DNA from: a virus
IMG/VR virus record: IMGVR_UViG_3300027668_001364
Span: 1-24,577 of that record
Direction: 5' to 3' (one strand)
Length of the DNA: 24,577 bases
The notes below the pieces were generated by a model. That model was not told the DNA's origin. It did not search any database and saw only the letters and a list, made by a program, of their open reading frames with translations. Every line of letters starts with the position of its first letter. Positions within the stretch are counted from its first letter, which is position 1. Of this stretch, positions 1-6,493 are shown piece by piece. The position numbers were made by a program, and so were the translations under genes.

Positions 1-1027
1 TGCTTGTAGTTCCTATAGCTTTGCCATCAATTTCGTATGTTTCGTAATTAGCTTTTAGTTTTGCGCTTGTTCGGAGTACCCTTTTTTCTTCTGTTTGCTG
101 ATCTACGTTATTGTTTATCTTAGCTTCTTCAAGATTAAGTTGTCCCATTTCATCTTCTGGGAATTTATTTACAACTGTATTACCACCTTTTGCCCCTTTC
201 GAAGGAATTCCTCCGCTTACTCTAGTTCTACCGTCAAAGTAATGTTTACTATATATTTTGTCTTTATCTAAAGTTATTTTACCTCCTTCTAGTACTACTG
301 TAGAGCGAACTTTAGTTTTTTCATTATCAATATCGTCTTCACCAAGATAATTCCACTGTCCGCTTGGATTATTTACTTCCGTAATAGCATCTCCCAAAGG
401 AGATGGATTTTCTTCGTGTTTAGTTTTTAAAATACTTTTAACACGGTCTTCTCCAGAATTTTTAGTATTATAATCTTGTATTCCTGACCAAGCTCCAGTA
501 TCCGGTATTGATAGTTCACCGTTTAAAGAATTTACAGCGGCATTTACCGTATTACCGGTTCCACCAGCTAAGCTTGACATTCCTGCTACAAGTCCATTAA
601 TTCCTGATGGATCTCCTGAAGGTTTTAAGTAGCTATTTCCTCCAAATCCTCTTATGAGGTGAGTACCGGTTCCATTAACTGGTATTTGAGCTAAAATTGA
701 AGCGGTTCCTGCTACTGTATTAATACCGGTAAGGATTGCTTGATCTTTCATAACCTCGCCCAGGTTACCGTCCTTCTTACCTTGCTTTATTTTCTGCTTT
801 AGGTTAGTCTGGGCTAGTAAGGCTTGATTACCGAGAAATTTAAGACCTTCTTTTCTTCCTAAAAGCTTTGTATGTCGAACTAAGTCATCTACTCTGCGAG
901 TAACTTGCATCATAAGACCCTTCGAATTAGGTGGATCGTTAATATCCTTCCCAACTAAAAGATCCTTTGCTCCAAAGGTACTGTTCTTAAGAGACTTTAA
1001 ATCTGTCTTTAATTCGACTAATGCCAT
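1..1027 (-). CDS. Probable virion/tail protein, 3' end outside window
   Basis: An open frame starts at the ATG at 1027 and runs without a stop to base 1, giving 342 visible residues; the C-terminus is outside the window. The protein begins MALVELKTDLKSLK. It has a basic, helix-prone N-terminal 100 residues, then a Gly/Ser/Asn/Thr-rich middle (about residues 105-190), then a charged region rich in Lys, Asp and Glu. I do not recognise the family. Its place two genes after the tape measure, in the same direction, suggests a baseplate or other tail component. The start is well supported: AAGGAG (1035-1040) sits 7 bases before the ATG. That is the only clear Shine-Dalgarno sequence I found near a tail gene here, and it overlaps the stop codon of the preceding gene, so the two are probably translationally coupled. 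Confidence 0.75.
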   Translation of the reverse strand, partial: MALVELKTDLKSLKNSTFGAKDLLVGKDINDPPNSKGLMMQVTRRVDDLVRHTKLLGRKEGLKFLGNQALLAQTNLKQKIKQGKKDGNLGEVMKDQAILTGINTVAGTASILAQIPVNGTGTHLIRGFGGNSYLKPSGDPSGINGLVAGMSSLAGGTGNTVNAAVNSLNGELSIPDTGAWSGIQDYNTKNSGEDRVKSILKTKHEENPSPLGDAITEVNNPSGQWNYLGEDDIDNEKTKVRSTVVLEGGKITLDKDKIYSKHYFDGRTRVSGGIPSKGAKGGNTVVNKFPEDEMGQLNLEEAKINNNVDQQTEEKRVLRTSAKLKANYETYEIDGKAIGTTS

Positions 1028-1034
1028 AAGTTAA

Positions 1035-1040
1035 CTCCTT
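1035..1040 (-). promoter_or_regulatory. Shine-Dalgarno AAGGAG before the 1027 start
   Basis: The minus strand reads AAGGAG followed by 7 bases and ATG at 1027. It overlaps the TAA of the upstream 69-residue gene (1039-1041). It is notable because other tail genes in the window have A-rich leaders without such a site. Confidence 0.75.
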
Positions 1041-1248
1041 ATCCTTCTGGGTTAGTGTAAGGCTTTGCTTGATTGTATTTTGAACCCTGTAAATTGTCAG
1101 ACTTCACATTTAGTGGTGAGTTGTTAATTTCAGTTCCTTTTTCCAGATTATAACGAATATCGTTTGCTGCTGAAGCTCCTGGTCTGTTTGTTGGTGTTTC
1201 ACCTTTTAATCCTAGAGGTGAAGCTAATTGGTTTGATTTGATTCCCAT
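1039..1248 (-). CDS. Small hypothetical tail-region protein (69 aa)
   Basis: A 69-residue hydrophilic protein beginning MGIKSNQLASPLGLKG and rich in Asn, Pro, Gly and Ser. It has no signal peptide, membrane segment or recognisable motif, and its composition suggests an extended or disordered chain. It lies between the tape-measure gene (31-base gap) and the next gene (11-base gap). A copy of the TATTTATAA motif (1271-1279) sits 22 bases before its ATG, and the leader is A/T-rich without a Shine-Dalgarno sequence. A minor virion or tail-assembly role fits its position, but no function can be assigned. The conserved upstream motif and tight fit between neighbours make it likely to be real. Confidence 0.6.
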   Translation of the reverse strand: MGIKSNQLASPLGLKGETPTNRPGASAANDIRYNLEKGTEINNSPLNVKSDNLQGSKYNQAKPYTNPEG

Positions 1249-1270
1249 GTTTATTAATTTAATTGTTTGA

Positions 1271-1279
1271 TTATAAATA
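1271..1279 (-). promoter_or_regulatory. TATTTATAA motif, copy 5 (before the 69-aa gene)
   Basis: The coding strand reads TTAATATTTATAATCAAAC immediately after the tape-measure stop codon and 22 bases before the next ATG. It is one of five exact copies in tail-gene leaders. It may be a promoter -10-like element, but orientation and function are inferred. Confidence 0.45.
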
Positions 1280-4200
1280 TTAAGCAGATTTATATGTTGA
1301 TAATAATAATGAAGTTCCTACTTTACCACCATCTAAATATACGTCTCCTCCTTGTTTTACTGCTGAGATAAGTTCGTCTATCTTTGCGACTAACTTTGAA
1401 TCACTGTCGCTCTTCGATTCTTCTCCTGTTCCTGTTATACTCTCTACTACACCTGTAATGGCACCTGCTGCGGCGACCATTGGTGCTGCTATTGCTGTTG
1501 TAAGCATTAAGCCATTTAATGCACTTATCTTACTTATATCTAAACTAGATAATGCCGTAGATAAACCTAATACTCCTAATGCTATTGCTCCTAATGCTGT
1601 TCCAACTGTAGCTAATGGTTCTGCCATTGCTGCTAATTGAGATATATCTGACATCATACCACCTCCAAATAGAGAGGATATGCCTCCTATTGCTGAAGCT
1701 ATAGACATTGCTAAGGCAAATGCTGTGATTCCGCCTGCTACTGCAAATAAGCCGACTCCTGCTGCTATTAAACCAGGGCCAGCTGTTCCTAACTGTACTA
1801 AGTTAGCTGCTATATCTTGTAAGTTAGAAGTAGAAGCTAATTGTGCTGCTAACCCTATTGCTCCTAAGGCCGTTGCTGCGATTAATAACATAGGTGATGC
1901 TAAACCTAATACTGCTGCTCCACCCCCTAATGCAACCATCCCAATACCGGCTAATGCAAGTTGTGGACCTACTGATGCTATTCCTGTTAAGCCTGCTGCT
2001 ATTTTTTCTAGATCAGCCTTAGCCATTATATTAAATGCCATAGCTGCAGGTATCATTGCAGCTCCTAGAACTGCTAAGGCTGCTGCACCTGCTATTATAA
2101 ATGGTGATAACATCCCTAATCCTGCTGCTGCTAATCCTAATAGGGGTAATGCTATAGAGAATGCTATTAGTTTACCTGTATCTACGTTTTCTAATAAACT
2201 AAATGCGTATGCTGCTGGTACCATAGCTAGACCTAGTATGCCTATTGCTCCTGCTCCTGCTATAATATTAGCTGAGAGTGCTCCTAAAATGGCTGCTCCA
2301 GTTCCAAGTACGAGTAAAGTACCTGCTAATGTGGCTATTGCTTTTGGATCTGTCTTCTCTAATAAACTAAATGCGTATGCTGCCGGTATAAGTGCTACTC
2401 CCATAATACCCATAGCAACTGCTCCTTTTATAGCATTATTTGCTTGTTTACCTACTAATGCTAAGGAACCTCCGAATATACCTATTGAGGTAGCGAAAGC
2501 TAACATAGTTTTAGGGTCAACTTTTTCTACCATTTTTAATGCCAAGGCAAAAGATCCTCCTATTGATATTCCTGCTATTCCTAATGCTAATGCTCCTTTA
2601 ACTACGTCCCCAAATTGTTTACCAATAGAGGCTAAACCGTCACCAAGTGATTTTAAGAATCCTTTTGGTCCTTGTCCTTTAGCACCTTTAGTTTTTGACT
2701 GAAGAGCTTTCGTCTTATCGGATGCTTTGCTTGCTAGTCCATCTTTACCTTCTCCAAAAGAGGTTTTCATTTTATCTCCAAGACTCTTTAAAGTTGATCC
2801 TGGTGCTTTAAATGCAGATACTAATGAAGCTCCTAATTTTTTAGCAGAGCCCACCATTGATCCCATAGACTTAATACTTCCCATGAAATTCATGTTCAGT
2901 GCTTTGGCTGCTATTACAGCTGCTAATATAGGTCCAGCGAATGGGTTACTAGCTATCCATGCTATTGCATCTATTATAGGAGAAAAAATTCCTAATAGGT
3001 CACCAAGTATACCTGTTGCTTTAGTTATTAAGTCATTAAACTTATCCTGTGCTGATTGTGCTTTTAAGCTGTTGTATGCAACTTCTCCGTATCTATCTTT
3101 AAACCTACTAGCTCCTAATTCTAATAGTTCTTGCTGATATGTCATTTTAGCTAACTCTTCTCTAGATAGTCCGAGTGCTTTAGCTGCAGCTTTTTGTGCA
3201 ATTACGTTTTTAGTGGCAAATGCAGTTTTAATTGCCTCTTGTTTACCTACTTCTTTTGCTACTCCTTCTAAATCTCCAGCTAAAGCTAATTCTCTTGCCT
3301 TAGTTAGGTTTAAATTTTTACCTGTTAGTAACTGAGCTTGCAATTCGTTTTCAATAGAAGATTCAAAGTCTAATAAAGAATCTGCTATCTTCTCTACTCC
3401 TGCTATATCAGTACCTAATTGTTTTGCCGCATTTGCTGCGCTTAATAATGCTTTAGAAGATTTACCTAATGTCAAAACAGTCGCCATAGAGGCAGAAGCA
3501 ACTGCTTCCATCATATCCCTTAAAGAGAACATAGTTTTATTCTGCTTATTCAATGAGGTTTGTTGTTTCCCCATATTGTCAAGCATTCCTTCTGAGCTTT
3601 GACCAGTTAATTCAGCCATTGTCACTAGTCGTGCAGCTTCATTTGCTGCTAATCCTACCTTCTCAGAAAGGTTTGTAGCACTTATTAAAGATTCACCCTT
3701 AAGTATAGCAGCAGACATCCCAATCTCTTTGGTTATCATGCTGTGTGCTTTTAATAACTTCTCTGTGGTAATAAAGTTATTACCCGAAGCTATAGCTGCT
3801 GATTTTAATTCATTTTGGTACTGGTAAGCTGCTTTATAGGTCATACCTGTTGACCTCTGCAACCTTGCCATCTGATCTGACCCAGCTAATATACTTTTGA
3901 ATACAAAACCTAATACTGCTTCTAAAGAGAATGCTCCTTTTACGGCTCCCTGTATTAAATTGTTATATGCTGATTGTTTAGCATTTAGTAAAGCCTGGCT
4001 TTTGTTCATACCCTTATACCTTTCGGGCATAGGTTCTCCTGCTGCTTCTGCTCTTTCTATTAAGTCAACCTGTTCTTTTAGTTCTTCGTTTGCTTTATCT
4101 ACATTAAGGAAATTACCAAGAGAGGACATACCTAACTGGTCCATCATCCCTTTTGCACTTTTTATTAATGCTCCTGTAGAACCCATACTAACGTTTATGG

Positions 4201-4831
4201 ATTTTTGAAGATCTAATTCTTTATCTTTAGATGCTAAATTCTTTTGTGATTGATCTACAAGCTGGATAGCTATTGCGTACCTTTCTCCATCTGTATCGAG
4301 AAGCTGACTTTTCTTTGCTACTTCATTTTCGATATTAGCAAGTTTAACTTTATCCTGAGCGATAGTTTCTTTACTCTTTTCTAGTGCTTCTCCGGAAAGG
4401 TCTTTTTGAGCTAATAAACTATCTTCTATTTTCTTAGAAGTCTCTAATGCATGATTGTTAGCTTTTACAAGTTTTTCTGCTATTCCCTGTTGTATTGTAC
4501 CAACATCTGCAGATGCTATTGCAAGTTCACGTTTAGCATCAAGTACAAGTAACTCGTCTTTATATATTGCTTTACTTATATCTCCTGAACGTCCTAAAGC
4601 TAAGGAATTTGCTTCAGATGAAGCTGTGATTTGTTTGGCTACTTTCAGTAAGGCTTTATCGAAATCGTTTTGACGAGTACGTATACCAAGAGTATCTCTT
4701 AATGCTTCATTAAGGGTTCTACTTTCATTAGTAAGTAAGGCAGCAATTTGCACAGCTTTATCACTATAGACATTGCCTTGCTGTTTTGCCTTATTTATCT
4801 CCTTTTGGTTTTTCTCTTCTTCGGATGCCAT
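1280..4831 (-). CDS. Tail tape-measure protein (1183 aa)
   Basis: The tape measure sets tail length inside the tube and is normally ejected ahead of the DNA. The protein has the expected order. Residues 1-270 are Lys/Glu/Ala-rich and strongly coiled-coil-like. A mixed helical middle follows to about 650. A hydrophobic segment at about 660-690 leads into a basic Gly/Lys/Ser linker (about 700-740). A long Ala/Gly/Leu-rich hydrophobic part runs to about 1120 and contains 56-residue repeats. The C-terminus includes DVYLDGGKVG, a pattern common at the ends of tape measures. Its place directly after the gp26-family chaperone-like gene agrees. The start at 4831 has no Shine-Dalgarno; a TATTTATAA motif lies 16 bases upstream. 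If the whole chain acted as ruler at about 1.5 A per residue, the tail would be near 175 nm, which is a rough inference. Confidence 0.92.
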   Translation of the reverse strand: MASEEEKNQKEINKAKQQGNVYSDKAVQIAALLTNESRTLNEALRDTLGIRTRQNDFDKALLKVAKQITASSEANSLALGRSGDISKAIYKDELLVLDAKRELAIASADVGTIQQGIAEKLVKANNHALETSKKIEDSLLAQKDLSGEALEKSKETIAQDKVKLANIENEVAKKSQLLDTDGERYAIAIQLVDQSQKNLASKDKELDLQKSINVSMGSTGALIKSAKGMMDQLGMSSLGNFLNVDKANEELKEQVDLIERAEAAGEPMPERYKGMNKSQALLNAKQSAYNNLIQGAVKGAFSLEAVLGFVFKSILAGSDQMARLQRSTGMTYKAAYQYQNELKSAAIASGNNFITTEKLLKAHSMITKEIGMSAAILKGESLISATNLSEKVGLAANEAARLVTMAELTGQSSEGMLDNMGKQQTSLNKQNKTMFSLRDMMEAVASASMATVLTLGKSSKALLSAANAAKQLGTDIAGVEKIADSLLDFESSIENELQAQLLTGKNLNLTKARELALAGDLEGVAKEVGKQEAIKTAFATKNVIAQKAAAKALGLSREELAKMTYQQELLELGASRFKDRYGEVAYNSLKAQSAQDKFNDLITKATGILGDLLGIFSPIIDAIAWIASNPFAGPILAAVIAAKALNMNFMGSIKSMGSMVGSAKKLGASLVSAFKAPGSTLKSLGDKMKTSFGEGKDGLASKASDKTKALQSKTKGAKGQGPKGFLKSLGDGLASIGKQFGDVVKGALALGIAGISIGGSFALALKMVEKVDPKTMLAFATSIGIFGGSLALVGKQANNAIKGAVAMGIMGVALIPAAYAFSLLEKTDPKAIATLAGTLLVLGTGAAILGALSANIIAGAGAIGILGLAMVPAAYAFSLLENVDTGKLIAFSIALPLLGLAAAGLGMLSPFIIAGAAALAVLGAAMIPAAMAFNIMAKADLEKIAAGLTGIASVGPQLALAGIGMVALGGGAAVLGLASPMLLIAATALGAIGLAAQLASTSNLQDIAANLVQLGTAGPGLIAAGVGLFAVAGGITAFALAMSIASAIGGISSLFGGGMMSDISQLAAMAEPLATVGTALGAIALGVLGLSTALSSLDISKISALNGLMLTTAIAAPMVAAAGAITGVVESITGTGEESKSDSDSKLVAKIDELISAVKQGGDVYLDGGKVGTSLLLSTYKSA
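1886..2557 (-). repeat. Four 56-codon repeats in the tape measure
   Basis: Residues about 759-982 of the tape measure contain four related units, starting near G759, I815, V871 and I927. They are recognisable from lines such as IPAAYAFSLLEKTD and VPAAYAFSLLENVD. Successive starts are 168 bases apart. The shared stretch ctaataaactaaatgcgtat is identical on the plus strand at 2191 and 2359, which points to fairly recent duplication of units 2 and 3. Each unit is an Ala/Gly-rich hydrophobic helix pair separated by a short charged turn. Confidence 0.8.
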
Positions 4832-4847
4832 TTAGCGGGTTGCTTTA

Positions 4848-4856
4848 TTATAAATA
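4848..4856 (-). promoter_or_regulatory. TATTTATAA motif, copy 4 (before the tape measure)
   Basis: The coding strand reads TTACTATTTATAATAAAGC, ending 16 bases before the tape-measure ATG and just after a stem-loop. It is an exact copy of the motif seen before four other tail genes. Confidence 0.45.
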
Positions 4857-4858
4857 GT

Positions 4859-4885
4859 AAAGGCCTCTATTAATTAGAAGCCTTT
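4859..4885 (-). terminator. Stem-loop before the tape measure, no T tract
   Basis: The minus strand can form a 10-bp stem, AAAGGCTTCT with AGAGGCCTTT (one G-U pair), around a 7-base loop. It overlaps the stop codon at 4870-4872. No T run follows, so it is not a classic rho-independent terminator. It could be a weak terminator, a processing site or a 3'-end stabiliser between the chaperone and tape-measure messages. Confidence 0.4.
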
Positions 4886-5124
4886 GTACTATAAGATGGT
4901 GCTTTAATATTTGGTCCTGTTGGCATTGATTGTGAGTTGGTTCCTTTAGAGTTAGAAGCCTCAGCTTCCTTCTCATAATACTCTTGTATTTTCTGGAATG
5001 TAAACTTACGTAGCCATATAGGCATATTAAAAACAGTATCCCAATCATATCCTCCTTTTCCATGAAATACTATCTCATGTACTTGATTATAGAAGTTTAC
5101 CCTATATGTTTGCGTCAGGCCAAA
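4870..5124 (-). CDS. Second-frame extension of the gp26-like gene
   Basis: This frame is open from 5160 to a TAA at 4870-4872 but has no ATG, GTG or TTG before an internal ATG at MPIWLRKF, about halfway through. It encodes ...VNFYNQVHEIVFHGKGG, then a patterned segment with MPIWLRKFTFQKIQEYYEKE, then a Ser/Thr/Asn-rich tail. The aromatic/charged MPIWLRKF-type core looks like a real conserved protein, and I recall similar short proteins after gp26-family genes in T4-like marine phages. The frame is +1 (or -2) relative to the upstream gene, which ends at 5102. The simplest reading is a ribosomal frameshift product, as with the G/GT tail chaperones before many tape measures. A candidate site is TTT-C at 5128-5125 (F239); the fusion would then be about 323 residues. 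The coordinates given assume that site. Confidence 0.65.
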   Translation of the reverse strand, partial: FGLTQTYRVNFYNQVHEIVFHGKGGYDWDTVFNMPIWLRKFTFQKIQEYYEKEAEASNSKGTNSQSMPTGPNIKAPSYSTKASN

Positions 5125-5842
5125 GAAATGTAACGCCGATTGGTATCGACACGCCCTCCTCTACGTCTTTTGGGTAGAAAGTCATATCAACGTCTGGTGA
5201 TATCTTTTCTATATGTTTTCTAAACTCTCTTGAATCTCTAGCTAAAAATCGATTATCAACGAATTCTCTAATTTCTTTAGTTTCTTCGCTTCCATCTACA
5301 GCTAATATCATATACTTTAAACGAGTTGATAATTCAGCTGATGATTCTTTGTTGATTTTCTGTAGACCTCTAACTTCAGTTTGAACTTTTTGTTCATCAC
5401 CGTGAGTTAAGAGTTTAAACTTAATTGATGTACCGGTAGCTGGTGCTGTCCATTCGAATTCATTCTTACCGTCTTTGAACTGAGTTTCATCTACTGTCTT
5501 ATTATTAAGCAGTGATAAGTCAATAAGTTCTTTACCGTTACCGTATGAAAATTCGTACTCTTTACCATAACCTAAAATACGTGCTGCAATTAATAGAGCA
5601 TTTTTATCCCCTATCAATAATGTATTGTATTCTACTTTCTTATCTACAATAAGAGCTTGAAGTAATTTATCAATTACGACTCCTCTTTCTATAAAGTTCT
5701 GATTAGTAAGAATATCCTCTTCTTTTGCAGTCATATACTTCATCTCTAGCTTTCCGGATGCTAAAGGTGAGTCTTGAGGATAAAGTAAACCTTTTGATGG
5801 TAACTCTACAATTTCACTTGGAAATTTGTTTGTTTGTGACAT
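5102..5842 (-). CDS. T4 gp26-family tail baseplate/assembly protein (246 aa)
   Basis: The N-terminal 60 residues carry the pattern of the T4 gp26 (T4_baseplate) family: VELPSKGLLYP at about 12-22, then KYMTAKEEDILTNQN and a helix with IDKLLQALIVDK. The middle (residues 75-150) is a mixed alpha/beta region, and the last 90 residues are charged helices ending FLWPDANI. T4 gp26 is a small baseplate-hub protein. In phages with this gene order, the gene just before the tape measure usually acts as a tail-assembly chaperone that keeps the tape measure soluble, and that role is inferred here. The end overlaps another open frame in the +1 phase. The leader has a TATTTATAA motif 21 bases before the ATG and lies just after a strong terminator, so this gene probably begins a transcription unit. 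Confidence 0.85.
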   Translation of the reverse strand: MSQTNKFPSEIVELPSKGLLYPQDSPLASGKLEMKYMTAKEEDILTNQNFIERGVVIDKLLQALIVDKKVEYNTLLIGDKNALLIAARILGYGKEYEFSYGNGKELIDLSLLNNKTVDETQFKDGKNEFEWTAPATGTSIKFKLLTHGDEQKVQTEVRGLQKINKESSAELSTRLKYMILAVDGSEETKEIREFVDNRFLARDSREFRKHIEKISPDVDMTFYPKDVEEGVSIPIGVTFLWPDANI

Positions 5843-5863
5843 AAATTTATTTAGTTATAACTG

Positions 5864-5872
5864 TTATAAATA
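5864..5872 (-). promoter_or_regulatory. TATTTATAA motif, copy 3 (before the gp26-like gene)
   Basis: The coding strand reads TTATATTTATATTTATAAC, with the exact 9-mer 21 bases before the ATG at 5842. It lies between a rho-independent terminator and the gene, the best positional support that this motif marks a promoter. Confidence 0.5.
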
Positions 5873-5912
5873 TAAATATAAGAAAAAAAAACTTTAGAAC
5901 CAACTATAAACC

Positions 5913-5941
5913 AAAAAAAAAGCCCTACGTTAGTAGAGCTT
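5913..5941 (-). terminator. Rho-independent terminator after the tail tube
   Basis: The minus strand reads AAGCTCTAC-TAAC-GTAGGGCTT followed by a run of T to position 5913. This is a 9-bp stem with one G-U pair, a 4-base loop and a U tract of about 9. It lies 29 bases after the tail-tube stop codon (5971) and 70 bases before the next start. It should end the sheath-tube message and set its abundance apart from the gp26-like and tape-measure genes. Confidence 0.9.
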
Positions 5942-5970
5942 CTTTATATATAATGGTAGTAAACTTAATT

Positions 5971-6456
5971 TTAGTAATTCAATACACAGTAATCCATTGC
6001 AACTGTAATTGATAATTCAGCTACATCAGATGTTGCCCAATCGAAAGAACCTTGTGCCATATTAACTATGAAAGCTCCTTTGATTACCCACTCGCTAACT
6101 ACATCCCCTACAGGGCCTAGTATGTTAAGTGTTAAATCTTTTTTGTAGAAATCTGAGTATCCTGCTCTTCCTGTTACAGATTCGTAAGATAAACGAGCCC
6201 AGTCCATTACTGCTTGTGCTCCAGAAGGTGTTATTGGATCATATAGAGTCAAGTCCATATTTTCCCAGCTTCTTTTCCCTCTTATCTTTCTATAAGAGTT
6301 CATGTGGTCTAATTTTACCTCTTCATCGGTAAAAGAAGGAGCTGTTACATTTTTAATCATGAATGATGGAATTGCATCAATATACATGATAAATCTGTTT
6401 TGTACCTTCGGTTCGAAGGCTTTAAACATTATTTCGTTAGGATCTAGTACTGCCAT
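5971..6456 (-). CDS. Tail tube protein, T4 gp19-like (161 aa)
   Basis: This is the building block of the inner tail tube through which DNA passes. Length and pattern match the T4 gp19 family (163 residues in T4): N-terminal NRFIMYIDAIPSFMIKNV, a central IRGKRSWENMDLTLYDPI strand pair, and a beta-rich end (GAFIVNMAQGSFDWATSDV then AELSITVAMDYCVLNY). It follows the sheath gene directly, the standard order in contractile tails. The ATG at 6456 is preceded by an A-rich leader (AATAAACAAACAATAAA) without a Shine-Dalgarno sequence and by a TATTTATAA motif 15 bases upstream. A strong terminator follows. This suggests its own highly expressed message, in keeping with the many tube copies per virion. 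Confidence 0.93.
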   Translation of the reverse strand: MAVLDPNEIMFKAFEPKVQNRFIMYIDAIPSFMIKNVTAPSFTDEEVKLDHMNSYRKIRGKRSWENMDLTLYDPITPSGAQAVMDWARLSYESVTGRAGYSDFYKKDLTLNILGPVGDVVSEWVIKGAFIVNMAQGSFDWATSDVAELSITVAMDYCVLNY

Positions 6457-6471
6457 TTTATTGTTTGTTTA

Positions 6472-6480
6472 TTATAAATA
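6472..6480 (-). promoter_or_regulatory. TATTTATAA motif, copy 2 (before the tail tube)
   Basis: The coding strand reads CGAATATTTATAATAAAC in the short gap between the sheath and tube genes. The exact 9-mer ends 15 bases before the tube ATG. It is the same motif as at the other four tail-gene leaders. Confidence 0.5.
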
Positions 6481-6493
6481 TTCGACTTTTAAA

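Noticed and set aside
1680-2702. 340-residue open frame on the plus strand opposite the tape measure
   Set aside because: It is the antisense shadow of the Ala/Gly-rich repeat region, whose GCT/GCA codons create a stop-free, Ala/Pro/Asn-rich reverse frame. It is not supported by any family pattern or ribosome site.
4848-5063. 71-residue open frame on the minus strand starting MEKEDMIGIL, with AAGGAG near its start
   Set aside because: The overlapping frame at the same place encodes the patterned MPIWLRKFTFQKI protein with a coherent composition. The AAGGAG lies inside the coding sequence of that frame, and the 71-residue product has no recognisable pattern.
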